DNA of 64,000 nt from contig JAADGE010000089.1 of assembly GCA_013152535.1 (NCBI GenBank), forward strand, positions 1 to 64,000, read 5' to 3'. The stretch comes from Chlorobiota bacterium (GTDB lineage Bacteria; Bacteroidota; Bacteroidia; Bacteroidales; JAADGE01). Under the pieces are notes generated by a model. That model was not told the origin of the DNA and searched no databases. It saw only the letters and a program-made list of their open reading frames with translations. The translations under genes were made by a program, and so were the position numbers. Of this stretch, positions 18,490 through 27,821 are shown one piece after another (within the stretch, counting starts at the first letter, position 1; every line of letters begins with the position of its first letter).

Positions 18490-20046
18490 TCAGACAGAAA
18501 GTTTTTTAAACAAATTTTTAAAGTTAACTTCTGAATCAATGAGTAAAGGCAAATCTTCAATTTTTACTCGATCTTGTTTCATTGAGTCTCTGTATCTTAA
18601 TGTTACGGTGTCATCTTTCAATGTTTGGTGATCAATTGTTATACAGAAAGGTGTTCCGATTGCATCTTGCCGTCTGTATCGCTTGCCTATAGAATCTTTT
18701 TCCTCGTATTGACAATTGAAATCGTATTTCAGTAAATTGAGAACTTTTCTTGCTTTTTCGGGCAAACCGTCTTTTTTTATTAAAGGCAAAACAGCCGCTT
18801 TTACCGGTGCTAAAGCCGGCGGTATTTTTAAAACAGTACGAATTTCGCTTTTTCCGTCTTCTTTTTCAATAATTTCTTCCGTGAAAGCGGTTGAAAGCAC
18901 GGTAAGAAACATTCTGTCAACACCGATTGATGTTTCTATAACATAGGGAACATAGGATGAATTAGTTTCGGGGTCAAAATATTGCAATTTTTTTCCGGAA
19001 AATTTTTGATGTTGCGATAAATCAAAATCAGTACGGGAGTGAATACCCTCTAATTCTTTAAATCCAAAGGGAAAGTTAAATTCAATATCAGTAGCGGCTT
19101 TAGCATAGTGAGCCAAATTTTCGTGGTCGTGAAAACGATAATTCTCTTCGCCTAATCCGAGAATATAATGCCATTGCATTCTTAAATTTTTCCAATAGTC
19201 GAACCATTTATCTTCTTCTCCGGGTCGAATAAAGAATTGCATTTCCATTTGTTCAAATTCGCGCATTCTGAAAATAAACTGTCGGGCGACAATCTCATTT
19301 CTGAACGCTTTACCTATTTGAGCAATTCCGAACGGAAGTTTCATTCGACCTGTTTTTTGTACGTTCAGGTAATTTACAAAAATTCCTTGTGCTGTTTCCG
19401 GACGCAGATAAATTTTATCGGCATCTTCACTTACGGAACCGAGTTTTGTGTCGAACATCAAATTGAACTGACGAACATCAGTCCAATTTTTGCTTCCCGA
19501 AACAGGGCAACTTATTTCGTTGTCAATAATTATTTGTTTTATTTCGGCTAAATCTCCTTCGGAAACAGCTTTGGTTAAACGAGCATTAATTTCGTCAATT
19601 TTTTTCTGACGTTCCAAAACTCTGTTGTTAGTTTCTCTGAATTGGTTTTCGTCAAAACTTTCACCGAAACGTTTTTTTGCTTTTTCAATTTCTTTATTGA
19701 TTTTAGCGTTAATTTTTTCAACAAAATCTTCAATTAAAACATCTGCCCTGTATCTTTTTTTTGAATCTTTATTGTCGATAAGAGGGTCGTTAAATGCCCC
19801 GACGTGTCCGGATGCTTTCCAAACTGTAGGATGCATAAAAATAGCCGAGTCAATACTTACAATGTTTTCATGCAGTTTCACCATGGAGTCTTTCCAATAG
19901 CGTTTGATGTTGTCTTTCAGTTCTGAACCGTTTTGACCATAATCGTAAACCGCACTTAATCCGTCATATATTTCGCTTGATTGAAAAACAAAACCGTATT
20001 CTTTTGCGTGTGCAATAACTTTTTTAAATTTATCTGTATCTGCCAT
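18490..20046 (-). CDS. glyS: Glycine--tRNA ligase (homodimeric type)
   Basis: At 518 residues this is the alpha2-type glycyl-tRNA synthetase. Class II motifs are clear: motif 2 in RPETAQGIFVNYLN followed by FGIAQIGKAFRNEI, and motif 3 near SIGVDRMFL. The C-terminal anticodon-binding domain starts around PPALAPVKAAVLPL. The N-terminal region (DGLSAVYDYGQNGSELKDNIKRYW, broken here by residue choice) is the family's usual opening. It heads the glyS-dusB run, with a TAnnTTTG -7 element 17 bp upstream of the start. Confidence 0.97.
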   Translation of the reverse strand: MADTDKFKKVIAHAKEYGFVFQSSEIYDGLSAVYDYGQNGSELKDNIKRYWKDSMVKLHENIVSIDSAIFMHPTVWKASGHVGAFNDPLIDNKDSKKRYRADVLIEDFVEKINAKINKEIEKAKKRFGESFDENQFRETNNRVLERQKKIDEINARLTKAVSEGDLAEIKQIIIDNEISCPVSGSKNWTDVRQFNLMFDTKLGSVSEDADKIYLRPETAQGIFVNYLNVQKTGRMKLPFGIAQIGKAFRNEIVARQFIFRMREFEQMEMQFFIRPGEEDKWFDYWKNLRMQWHYILGLGEENYRFHDHENLAHYAKAATDIEFNFPFGFKELEGIHSRTDFDLSQHQKFSGKKLQYFDPETNSSYVPYVIETSIGVDRMFLTVLSTAFTEEIIEKEDGKSEIRTVLKIPPALAPVKAAVLPLIKKDGLPEKARKVLNLLKYDFNCQYEEKDSIGKRYRRQDAIGTPFCITIDHQTLKDDTVTLRYRDSMKQDRVKIEDLPLLIDSEVNFKNLFKKLSV

Positions 20047-20062
20047 TGTTTTATTTTTGCTG

Positions 20063-20070
20063 CAAATTTA
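20063..20070 (-). promoter_or_regulatory. -7 element TAAATTTG upstream of glyS
   Basis: Minus-strand TAAATTTG fits TAnnTTTG and lies 17 bp before the glyS ATG. No clear TTTG at -33. Confidence 0.45.
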
Positions 20071-20135
20071 AAAATTTAATGATAGTTTATCAGAAGGGCG
20101 TAAATTTTTTATAACAATTATTTTTATAATAAATA

Positions 20136-20160
20136 AGGGCTTCATTTTATGTGAAGCCCT
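20136..20160 (-). terminator. Stem-loop terminator of the universal stress protein gene
   Basis: AGGGCTTCA (20136-20144) pairs perfectly with TGAAGCCCT (20152-20160) around a 7-base loop. On the minus strand it lies 30 bp after the usp stop codon, followed by a U-rich but imperfect tract. Confidence 0.7.
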
Positions 20161-20189
20161 GACTTAATTTTGATGAATGAATTCATATT

Positions 20190-21011
20190 TTAATTAAACC
20201 CTTTGAATTTGGTTAGATCTTTTCGAGGGTTAATTGTCATTACCGGAATTTTATTTTCGTTAGCAATCATTTTTTGTTCGGAAGCACCAAGCATATAATC
20301 ATGAAAACTGATATTTTTTGTCGTAGTAATCATAATTAAGTCAGCATTTATTTTTTCTGAAAAAATAAGTGTTTCATCATACAAATTTTTACCTTCAAGT
20401 TTTATAACTTCATAATTTACATCCTTACTTGTAAGGAATTTTTTGGCAGTGATAATATTTGCCGTAATTTTCTTTTTAAAAATAGGATCGGAAGATTCTA
20501 TATAACATAAGTGGAATTTTGCTTTAAAATATTTATAAATAAATTCAGCCCATACCAACTTTTCTTTTTCGGAAAATTTAAAATCTACAGGAAAAACAAC
20601 ATTATTCATTGTTTCTGAACCTGGAGAATCTTGTACAACAATAAAAGGTGCTTCAGAACCGATAATAACTTTTAAGGCCCAACTTCCCGTAAATTTTTGC
20701 ATTCCTTTGATTCCGTGTGTACCCATTATTGCAAACAGAGCATTTTCATCTTCAATAAGTTTATTTATATCTGTAAAAATGCTTCCTTCTCGTACAACAA
20801 ATTTTGGTTTGATACCATATTTCTCCAAATGTTCTTCAATCGCAGCATTCATTTTTTCTGTTGCCTGTTCAATATCCGATGAATTTTTTACGATATGTAA
20901 TAAAATAATATCACAATTAATTTTTTTTGCGAATTTTTCAGCATATTGTAAAGCAAATTCTGCTAATTCTGAAAAATCCCAAGGAATTATAATAGGTCTG
21001 TTATAGTTCAT
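20190..21011 (-). CDS. Tandem universal stress protein (UspA) family protein
   Basis: The 273-residue cytoplasmic protein contains two Usp domains. Domain 1 (1-145) begins RPIIIPWDFSELAEFALQYAEKFA and carries FAIMGTHGIKGMQKFTGSWALKVI, the usual G-x-x-G region but with KFTGSWA in place of the common GSVA ATP loop. Domain 2 (~150-273) begins NNVVFPVDFKFSEKEK and has ADLIMITTTKNISFHDYMLGASEQKMI. Such proteins respond to starvation and redox stress. The gene is divergent from the cyclase-HD gene with 167 bp between the starts, so the two could share regulation. Confidence 0.88.
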   Translation of the reverse strand: MNYNRPIIIPWDFSELAEFALQYAEKFAKKINCDIILLHIVKNSSDIEQATEKMNAAIEEHLEKYGIKPKFVVREGSIFTDINKLIEDENALFAIMGTHGIKGMQKFTGSWALKVIIGSEAPFIVVQDSPGSETMNNVVFPVDFKFSEKEKLVWAEFIYKYFKAKFHLCYIESSDPIFKKKITANIITAKKFLTSKDVNYEVIKLEGKNLYDETLIFSEKINADLIMITTTKNISFHDYMLGASEQKMIANENKIPVMTINPRKDLTKFKGFN

Positions 21012-21178
21012 AATATTAAACAGTTAGGGTATTTAAACTTCAAATTTAATAAAAATTATCGGAATATTCAAGTATTTTGTCATTTTATCAACGATAAAGT
21101 ATATTAAACCAAATAAAATTGAAATATTCCGCTTTTTTATATATTTTTACAATCCTTTAAATAGTAAACTTTATATCA

Positions 21179-22591
21179 ATGAGCGGCAGTAACGATTTAA
21201 AAAAGTTAATAAATGAAACACAAGTTCTTAAAGAACGAATTGAAGCATTAGAAAAACTTAATTCTGAATTAGTTGAACAAAATGAACAATTAAGAGAAGA
21301 GAACGATCGTCAACAGGAAATGCTTTCTTTTTTGCCTGCAGATGCTAAAAAGCAAATGGACAAAAAGGTGAAAAAAACCTCGTCTTTAAGATATAAGATG
21401 GTTACTGTTATGTTTTCTGATATTAAAGGTTTTACGCAGTTGTCAAAAGAACAGAATGCAGAAGCATTAATTGATGAATTAGACAGTTTCTTTTTTCAAT
21501 TTGATGAAGTTGTTGATCGCAATAATCTTCAAAAAGTGAAATCTATCGGAGATACTTATATGTGTGCCGGAGGAATACCGAAAAAAAACAGGACAAATCC
21601 GATTGAAGTTATTATGGCTGCTTTGGAAATGCAGGATTATTTAAAAAATCTTCAGGCAGAATCGAAAAAAAATAACCGGAAAATTTGGGATTTAACTTTT
21701 GGAGTACATACCGGACCTGTTACTGCTGTAGTTTCCGGAAAAAGAAAAATATCTTATGATATAAAAGGTGATACAGCTAATATTGCAAGTCGTATTGAAT
21801 CTGCTTGTAATCCTTCTGAAATAAGTGTATCGGGAATGACCTATGAGTTTATTAAAGAATTTTTTGCTTGTGAATTCAGATTAAAAATGCCTGTAAAATA
21901 CAAAGGTGATGTGCCTGTATATATGGTAAAAGGCTACAGACCGGATTTATCAGTTGACGGCAGAGGGAAAATTCCTAATAAAGCATTTCGAACAAAATTT
22001 CAAATTATAAAATTTGAAGATTTAAATGATTATGTGTTAGACCGGTTAGAACGTGAATTGCCGAAACATTTATACTATCATAATTACAAACATACGATTG
22101 ATGTTACTATTGGCGTTGAAATCATCGGTTACGGCGAAGGTGTTAATGAAGAAGAAATGTTACTGTTAAAAACAGCAGCATTATTCCATGATTTCGGGCA
22201 AATTGTCGGTGCTGTCGACCACGAAGAAAGAGGATGTAAAATAGCCGCACAAATATTGCCTGATTTCGGTTATGATAAAGAACAGATTGAAACCATTCAG
22301 GGAATTATTATGGCAACAAAATTGCCGCCGAAACCAACAACTATTCTTCAGGAAATAATTGCCGATGCTGATTTGGATTATTTGGGAAGAAGAGATATGA
22401 TACCGGTTTCTGATGCTTTATATCAAGAATTAAAAGTTCAGGGACTTATCGGATCGTTTAATGATTGGAATAAATTACAGGTAAAATTTTTATCTGTGCA
22501 TCAATATTTTACCAAAACTGCACGACGAATGCGAACAGTTAATAAAGAAGTGCAAATTGAACGTATTAAATCACTCATTACCGAAGATTAA
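21179..22591 (+). CDS. Class III adenylate cyclase fused to an HD phosphohydrolase domain
   Basis: A soluble 470-residue protein. Residues 1-60 form a coiled coil. Residues ~70-250 form a class III cyclase domain: metal Asp81 (FSDIKGFT) and Asp125 (SIGDTYM), substrate-specifying Lys121 and Asp194 (YDIKGD), and transition-state Asn201 and Arg205 (NIASRIE). Lys and Asp at the purine-recognition positions predict ATP over GTP. Residues ~285-440 form an HD domain with YHNYKHT (His305), LFHDFG (His337-Asp338) and ADADLD (Asp396/398). Synthesis and a hydrolase are therefore on one chain. No membrane segment is present. A strong terminator follows. Confidence 0.88.
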   Translation: MSGSNDLKKLINETQVLKERIEALEKLNSELVEQNEQLREENDRQQEMLSFLPADAKKQMDKKVKKTSSLRYKMVTVMFSDIKGFTQLSKEQNAEALIDELDSFFFQFDEVVDRNNLQKVKSIGDTYMCAGGIPKKNRTNPIEVIMAALEMQDYLKNLQAESKKNNRKIWDLTFGVHTGPVTAVVSGKRKISYDIKGDTANIASRIESACNPSEISVSGMTYEFIKEFFACEFRLKMPVKYKGDVPVYMVKGYRPDLSVDGRGKIPNKAFRTKFQIIKFEDLNDYVLDRLERELPKHLYYHNYKHTIDVTIGVEIIGYGEGVNEEEMLLLKTAALFHDFGQIVGAVDHEERGCKIAAQILPDFGYDKEQIETIQGIIMATKLPPKPTTILQEIIADADLDYLGRRDMIPVSDALYQELKVQGLIGSFNDWNKLQVKFLSVHQYFTKTARRMRTVNKEVQIERIKSLITED

Positions 22592-22630
22592 CAAAAAGGT
22601 TTTGCAATTAAGCAAAACCTTTTTGTTTTT
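22592..22630 (+). terminator. Rho-independent terminator of the cyclase-HD gene
   Basis: CAAAAAGGTTTTGC (22592-22605) pairs perfectly with GCAAAACCTTTTTG (22612-22625) around a 6-base loop, then TTTTT. It begins at the base after the stop codon. Confidence 0.9.
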
Positions 22631-22660
22631 AAACATTGCTAAATGTGCTTTATTTTTTTG

Positions 22661-22668
22661 TATTTTTG
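22661..22668 (+). promoter_or_regulatory. -7 element TATTTTTG upstream of ilvE
   Basis: TATTTTTG fits TAnnTTTG, 44 bp before the ilvE start. An ATTG lies about 22 bp further up, slightly off the usual 19-bp spacing. Confidence 0.45.
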
Positions 22669-22712
22669 CACTGTAAATTTTTTTATTAAATCACATATTA
22701 AATTTTTCTTAT

Positions 22713-23726
22713 ATGGAAACAATAAATTGGAATGAGATAGGATTCGGGTATGTAAAAACTGACTATAATGTAAGATGTTACTACAGAAACGGAGAATGGG
22801 GAAAAATTGAAGTGAGTTCTTCCGAAAATATTTCGATACACATGGCAGCTACAGCATTACATTACGGACAAGAAGCATTTGAAGGATTAAAAGCATTTAA
22901 AGGAAAAGACGGGAAAGTGCGCTTATTTCGATGGGAAGAAAATGCAAAACGGCTGCAACGTTCTGCAAAAGGAATTTTAATGCCTGAAGTACCGATTGAA
23001 TTGTTTAAAAAAATGGTAAAAAAAGTTATCAGAAAAAACCAACGTTTTATTCCGCCTTACGGTAAAGGTGCATCTTTATATATAAGACCCGTATTATTCG
23101 GAACAGGACCGCAAGTCGGAGTTAAACCGGCAAATGAATATTTGCTGATTATATTTGTTACACCCGTAGGTCCTTATTTTAAAGACGGATTCAGTCCTGT
23201 TTCAATGTTGATTACCCGAGAATACGATCGTGCCGCACCTCTCGGAACAGGGAAATTTAAAGTCGGCGGAAATTATGCTGCAAGTTTAGCTTCTATTAAA
23301 AAAGCCCATGATGACGGCTATGCAAATGTTTTGTATTTAGATGCACGTGAAAAGAAATATATTGATGAATGCGGACCGGCTAATTTTTTCGGGATAAAAA
23401 ATAATACATACATTACCCCGAAATCTGATTCTATTTTACCGTCAATTACAAATAAAAGTTTAATTACTTTAGCCGAACATATGGGATTAAAAACAGAACG
23501 ACGACAAGTAGAATTAAAAGAATTAGAAACATTTGAAGAAGTAGGAGCTTGCGGAACAGCAGCAGTAATAAGCCCGATTAACAAAATAACTGATAATGAA
23601 AACGGGAAAATTTATACCTACGGTGATAAGCCGGGAAAAATTTCTACCCTATTATATGAAAAATTACAGGCAATTCAAACCGGAGATGAAGAAGATATTT
23701 TCGGGTGGGTAGAGATTGTTGAATAG
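22713..23726 (+). CDS. ilvE: Branched-chain amino acid aminotransferase
   Basis: The 337-residue class IV PLP aminotransferase interconverts Leu, Ile and Val with their 2-oxo acids. The family signatures are LHYGQEAFEGLKAF, RPVLFGTGPQVGV, the PLP Lys in GKFKVGGNYAASL, and DECGPANFFGI followed by EEVGACGTAAVISPI. The C-terminal DEEDIFGW motif is typical of Bacteroidota and group II BCATs. It is monocistronic: a terminator precedes it and another follows it. It could work with the Glu/Leu dehydrogenase at 47.7-49 kb in branched-chain amino-acid breakdown. Confidence 0.95.
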   Translation: METINWNEIGFGYVKTDYNVRCYYRNGEWGKIEVSSSENISIHMAATALHYGQEAFEGLKAFKGKDGKVRLFRWEENAKRLQRSAKGILMPEVPIELFKKMVKKVIRKNQRFIPPYGKGASLYIRPVLFGTGPQVGVKPANEYLLIIFVTPVGPYFKDGFSPVSMLITREYDRAAPLGTGKFKVGGNYAASLASIKKAHDDGYANVLYLDAREKKYIDECGPANFFGIKNNTYITPKSDSILPSITNKSLITLAEHMGLKTERRQVELKELETFEEVGACGTAAVISPINKITDNENGKIYTYGDKPGKISTLLYEKLQAIQTGDEEDIFGWVEIVE

Positions 23727-23750
23727 TAATTGTATAACGTTTAAAAAATA

Positions 23751-23778
23751 AAAAAGGGACTTTGCTGTCTCTTTTTTT
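23751..23778 (+). terminator. Rho-independent terminator of ilvE
   Basis: AAAAGGGAC (23752-23760) pairs with GTCTCTTTT (23767-23775), with one G-T wobble, around TTTGCT and runs into a T-tract. The T-tract also supplies the -33 TTTG of the typA promoter. Confidence 0.75.
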
Positions 23779-23806
23779 GTTTGTGTCGTTTCAAGTCTTA
23801 CCTTTG
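23776..23806 (+). promoter_or_regulatory. Bacteroidota consensus promoter of typA
   Basis: TTTG (23776-23779), exactly 19 bp, then TACCTTTG (23799-23806): a full match to TTTG-N19-TAnnTTTG. It lies 22 bp upstream of the chosen typA start codon (23829), which supports that start over the upstream in-frame ATG at 23781, which lies before the -7 element. Confidence 0.8.
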
Positions 23807-23828
23807 CGAACTTTTTAATTTAGAAAGA

Positions 23829-25637
23829 ATGCAAAGTATAAGAAATATAGCAATTATTGCTCATGTTGATCATGGCAAAACTACTCTGGTTGACAGAATA
23901 TTACATCAGGTAAAATTATTCAGAGATAATCAGGAAGTTAAAGATTTAATACTTGACTCCAATGATTTGGAACGTGAAAGAGGAATTACCATTTTGTCAA
24001 AAAATGTTTCGGTAAGATATAAAGATGTTAAAATTAATATTATCGATACTCCCGGTCACTCGGATTTCGGAGGAGAAGTTGAACGTGTGTTGAATATGGC
24101 CGACGGTGTCATATTATTGGTTGATGCCTTTGAAGGCCCGATGCCGCAAACACGATTTGTTTTGCAAAAAGCAATTGAACTCGGATTAAAACCGATTGTA
24201 GTAATCAATAAAGTGGATAAACCGAATTGTACTCCCGAAGAAGTTTATGAAGATGTTTTTGATTTAATGTTCAGTTTAAATGCTACCGAAGATCAATTGG
24301 ATTTTCCTGTTGTTTACGGTTCGTCAAAACAAGGGTGGATGTCTGATGATTGGCTTAACCCGGCAACTGATGTCAGTTATTTGTTAGATATTATTATTAA
24401 ACATATTCCGGCACCCGAAAAAAAAGAAGGACCGTTTCAAATGCAGGTAACGTCTTTAGATTATTCTTCTTATCTCGGAAGAATTGCCGTAGGCAGAATT
24501 ACGCGAGGGAGTATTAAACCCGGACAAAAAATAGCCGTTGTAAAAAAAGACGGCAGTATTGAAAAATCAGAAGTTAAAGAATTATACCGATTTGAAGGTT
24601 TAAGTAAAGAGAGAATCAAACATTCTGAATTAGAAGCAGGAGAAATTTGTGCCATATTGGGACCCGACAGTTTTGATATCGGAGATACTTTTACAGATAT
24701 TGACAATCCCGAAGGATTAAAATTTCGTAAAGTTGACGAACCTACTATGAGTATGTTGTTCACAATTAACACATCACCGTTTTTCGGGAAAGAAGGAAAA
24801 TACGTTACTTCGAGGCATTTAAGAGAACGGCTATATAAAGAAATTGAAAAAAACTTAGCACTGCGTGTCGAAGATACAGATTCTGCCGATAAATTTTTAG
24901 TTTACGGAAGAGGTATTTTGCATTTATCAATTTTAATAGAAACGATGCGTCGCGAAGGTTATGAATTTCAACTTGGTCAACCGCAGGTAATTACAAAAGA
25001 AATTGACGGGGTAAAATGTGAACCGATAGAATTACTTACCATTCAGGTTCCTGAATCATTTTCCGGAAAAGTAATTGAAATTGTTACAAAACGGAAAGGT
25101 GAAATTGTGAATATGGAGAACAAAAATGACAGAATGCATCTGGAGTTTTCTATTCCGGCAAGAGGACTAATCGGAATGTCCAACTCAATCTTAACCGTAA
25201 GCGAAGGCGAAGCTATTTCGGCACATCGTTTTAAAGGATTCGAACCGTGGAAAGGTATTCTTGAAACTCGTAAAAAAGGATCGTTAATTACTATGCATAC
25301 CGGAACTTCAATTCCTTATGCAATAGATAAATTACAAGACAGAGGTCGATTTTTTGTTGATCCGGGTGAAGAAGTTTATGCCGGACAAGTCATAGGCGAA
25401 AACACTCGTGATGATGATATTTTGGTTAATATTACAAAAACAAAAAAACAAAGTAATGTCAGAGCAGCAGGAACAGATGATAAGTCTTCCATTGCACCGG
25501 CAATAAAATTTTCATTGGAACAATGTATGGAATACATTAAAAAAGATGAATATATTGAAGTAACTCCAAAATCCATTCGATTGCGAAAAATCATTTTAGA
25601 TGAACATGCTCGGAAACGTTCCGAGAGGAAAGATTGA
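23829..25637 (+). CDS. typA: Translational GTPase TypA/BipA
   Basis: From the ATG at 23829 the product has 602 residues and begins [20 protein letters not shown], the usual TypA N-terminus. The frame is open from 23781, but that ATG precedes the promoter's -7 element. G motifs are visible: AHVDHGKTT (P loop), RERGITI (switch I), [11 protein letters not shown] (G3) and NKVDKPN (G4). The C-terminal BipA-specific domain shows [18 protein letters not shown], with a tail ending [11 protein letters not shown]. TypA binds 70S ribosomes and assists assembly or translation under stress and cold. It has its own promoter. Confidence 0.96.
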   Translation: MQSIRNIAIIAHVDHGKTTLVDRILHQVKLFRDNQEVKDLILDSNDLERERGITILSKNVSVRYKDVKINIIDTPGHSDFGGEVERVLNMADGVILLVDAFEGPMPQTRFVLQKAIELGLKPIVVINKVDKPNCTPEEVYEDVFDLMFSLNATEDQLDFPVVYGSSKQGWMSDDWLNPATDVSYLLDIIIKHIPAPEKKEGPFQMQVTSLDYSSYLGRIAVGRITRGSIKPGQKIAVVKKDGSIEKSEVKELYRFEGLSKERIKHSELEAGEICAILGPDSFDIGDTFTDIDNPEGLKFRKVDEPTMSMLFTINTSPFFGKEGKYVTSRHLRERLYKEIEKNLALRVEDTDSADKFLVYGRGILHLSILIETMRREGYEFQLGQPQVITKEIDGVKCEPIELLTIQVPESFSGKVIEIVTKRKGEIVNMENKNDRMHLEFSIPARGLIGMSNSILTVSEGEAISAHRFKGFEPWKGILETRKKGSLITMHTGTSIPYAIDKLQDRGRFFVDPGEEVYAGQVIGENTRDDDILVNITKTKKQSNVRAAGTDDKSSIAPAIKFSLEQCMEYIKKDEYIEVTPKSIRLRKIILDEHARKRSERKD

Positions 25638-25877
25638 AAAGAATGAAAAGAAGTTTTTTTTCAGCTTTTCTTCATATACTGTCCTAAAAAAATGCTGTGT
25701 TAATTCCCGAATAATTTATTAAAAAAGTTATTTATTTTTTGGATGCTGCTATCTTATTATATTTAATATTTAGCAATGAAATGTTTTTTTTAATACCGAA
25801 ATTTTTTGGATTGTTATTTTTTTGTTTTATCTTGTAGTATTTCCGATTGGATAAAGGCAGAATATTTATTTAAAAAA

Positions 25878-26726
25878 ATGAAAAAAATAATTTTAACAGT
25901 CGTTTTAATAATAACTGCAATTAGTTTATTTGCTCAAATTTCTAATGAAATAAAACTTGATGAAGCAAAATATAAATGCACCTACTTACTGACATATCAG
26001 CCTGATTCAACAGATATTGAACTTATTAAACAAGAGGAAATGATATTATTTATCGGTGATAAAATTTCAGAATTTATCAGTTCCGGTTTATATAAACAGG
26101 ATTCTCTTAAGTCTGTTTTTATAAAAAACATGAATAATCCCGAGTATAAAAATCCGGACAGTTTAAGTGCAAAAAAAATGTTTGGTATGGATTTACCTCA
26201 TACTCATTTTAACGAACACATTTTCAAAAATTATCCGAAAGGAAAGATAACGGTTACCGAAGATATTTTACTTGATAATTTTAAATATGTTGATTCTGTG
26301 GGTTTATTTAATTGGGTAATAAAAAATAATACAAAAAAGATTGGTAATTATATATGCCGAGAGGCAGACTGTTATTTTGCCGGAAGAAATTACACTGCCT
26401 GGTTTACCGACGAGATTCCGTTGAGTGAAGGACCTTATAAGTTTTCCGGTCTTCCCGGCTTGATAATAGTTTTATATGATGAGAACAATCAATATAAATA
26501 CGAATTATTAAGTATGAAGAAATTATCTGAATTGGTTAATATCGAGATAAGTGATGATAAGTATATAAATACAAATAAACACGAATTTTTCAGGCTAAAA
26601 GAAGAGTTTAACAAAAATGCGTTTGACAGAATGGAAGATGCCGGGATATTTTTTGGTAATCCTGTAACTAACAAGGAAAAACAAAAAATAATTATTAAAA
26701 TGAATAATAATTCTGTTGAACTTTAG
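25878..26726 (+). CDS. GLPGLI family secreted protein
   Basis: I start at the ATG at 25878 (MKKIILTVVLIITAISLFAQ, a signal peptide); the frame opens 24 codons earlier without signal character. About 282 residues. The defining motif is seen in YKFSGLPGLIIVLYDENNQY, preceded by the usual CREADCYFAGRNYTAWFTDEIPLSEGP region with its two cysteines. The family is restricted to Bacteroidota; many members are exported and of unknown function. It stands alone: 240 bp separate it from typA, with no convincing promoter consensus, and 207 bp of plain AT-rich sequence follow. Confidence 0.88.
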   Translation: MKKIILTVVLIITAISLFAQISNEIKLDEAKYKCTYLLTYQPDSTDIELIKQEEMILFIGDKISEFISSGLYKQDSLKSVFIKNMNNPEYKNPDSLSAKKMFGMDLPHTHFNEHIFKNYPKGKITVTEDILLDNFKYVDSVGLFNWVIKNNTKKIGNYICREADCYFAGRNYTAWFTDEIPLSEGPYKFSGLPGLIIVLYDENNQYKYELLSMKKLSELVNIEISDDKYINTNKHEFFRLKEEFNKNAFDRMEDAGIFFGNPVTNKEKQKIIIKMNNNSVEL

Positions 26727-26933
26727 ATATACTTTTAAAACAAGAAAAAACCATAGAAAAATTGATTTAACTCTTAATCGGAATAATATTTTTAACACAA
26801 AAGAATATATTACTGTATATGAAGAATCCTTTTTATATTTTCAGAACAATTATGAATTAAGACCTTCACAGATAATGATATCAATTTCATGTAATTTATG
26901 AACCTGATTAATAAATAAAATTACAATTTTAAC

Positions 26934-27743
26934 TTAATATTCCCAAAAATCACGTTTTTTATTTAATTCTTCCATTCTTTTTAGAATATCAGGCGGAATG
27001 GACTCTAAGAATGACGGATGTTGTTCAATGGCAAAGGAAATTTTTTCAACAATTTCTTCAATGCTTTCGTTTTTGTAATCAATATTCAGCGGTTTTTTAA
27101 TTACCATTGACTGCAAAATACCTTTTTTCTTAATAAACAATCCTTTTTTATCAAAAGAACGTCTGAAACCGTCGATTACAATAGGTATTACAACCGGTTT
27201 GTAGTTTTTAATAATATGTGCTGTTCCTTTTCTTATAGGCATCCACGGTTTTACAGTGCCTTGCGGGAACGAAATAACCCAACCTTCTTCTAATGCTTTT
27301 CCTATTTGTTCTGTATCAGACCTATTAACCGGACGTTTTATTTCTTTTCCTTTTTCTCGCCAGGTTCTTTGAACGGTTATCGCTCCGCCATAAGCAAATA
27401 ATCGAGGCAAAATACCTTTTTTCATCGTTTCGGTTGCAGCCACAAAATAAATATTCAGTTTCGGTTTGCGAAGGTATTTTAAAGGCTTTTTCAGATTGTC
27501 AATATTACCGGTTAATGAGGCGTTAAAAACATGCAGCATTGCAGCAACATCAGCAAAGTAGGTTTGATGGTTTGAAACAAATAATACTCCGGAATCGGGT
27601 AAGTTTCTGATAATTTCGGAACCTTCAATATTCAATTTGTTAAACTTGTTGTATCTGCGATGAGAGATATATCCTAACAATTTGATTAATAATCGTTTGA
27701 AGAATAATTTCTGTCCGAAAATGTTTTCTTTAAAAATTGGCAT
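26934..27743 (-). CDS. 1-acyl-sn-glycerol-3-phosphate acyltransferase (PlsC-like)
   Basis: A 269-residue member of the LPLAT superfamily, which transfers acyl groups to lysophosphatidate or related acceptors at the membrane. Block I reads VSNHQTYFADVAAM. The spacing between His and Asp is five residues here, where the canonical NHxxxxD has four. Block III reads FPQGTVKPW, with Gln in place of the usual Glu of FPEGTRS. KGTAHIIKNYKPVVIPIVIDGF fits block IV. These deviations may mark a subfamily, so the acceptor is uncertain. It is 78 bp downstream of the aldehyde dehydrogenase gene. Confidence 0.85.
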   Translation of the reverse strand: MPIFKENIFGQKLFFKRLLIKLLGYISHRRYNKFNKLNIEGSEIIRNLPDSGVLFVSNHQTYFADVAAMLHVFNASLTGNIDNLKKPLKYLRKPKLNIYFVAATETMKKGILPRLFAYGGAITVQRTWREKGKEIKRPVNRSDTEQIGKALEEGWVISFPQGTVKPWMPIRKGTAHIIKNYKPVVIPIVIDGFRRSFDKKGLFIKKKGILQSMVIKKPLNIDYKNESIEEIVEKISFAIEQHPSFLESIPPDILKRMEELNKKRDFWEY

Positions 27744-27821
27744 ATTGAAAAAAATACCTGCGAATTTACAATAACTTAATAAATACAGAAGTATTTTAAC
27801 TTTTTTTAAGAAGAATATAAT

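Noticed and set aside
23781-23828. Upstream ATG for typA at 23781
   Set aside because: It precedes the -7 element of the promoter, so it would not be on the transcript, and it adds 16 residues absent from TypA.
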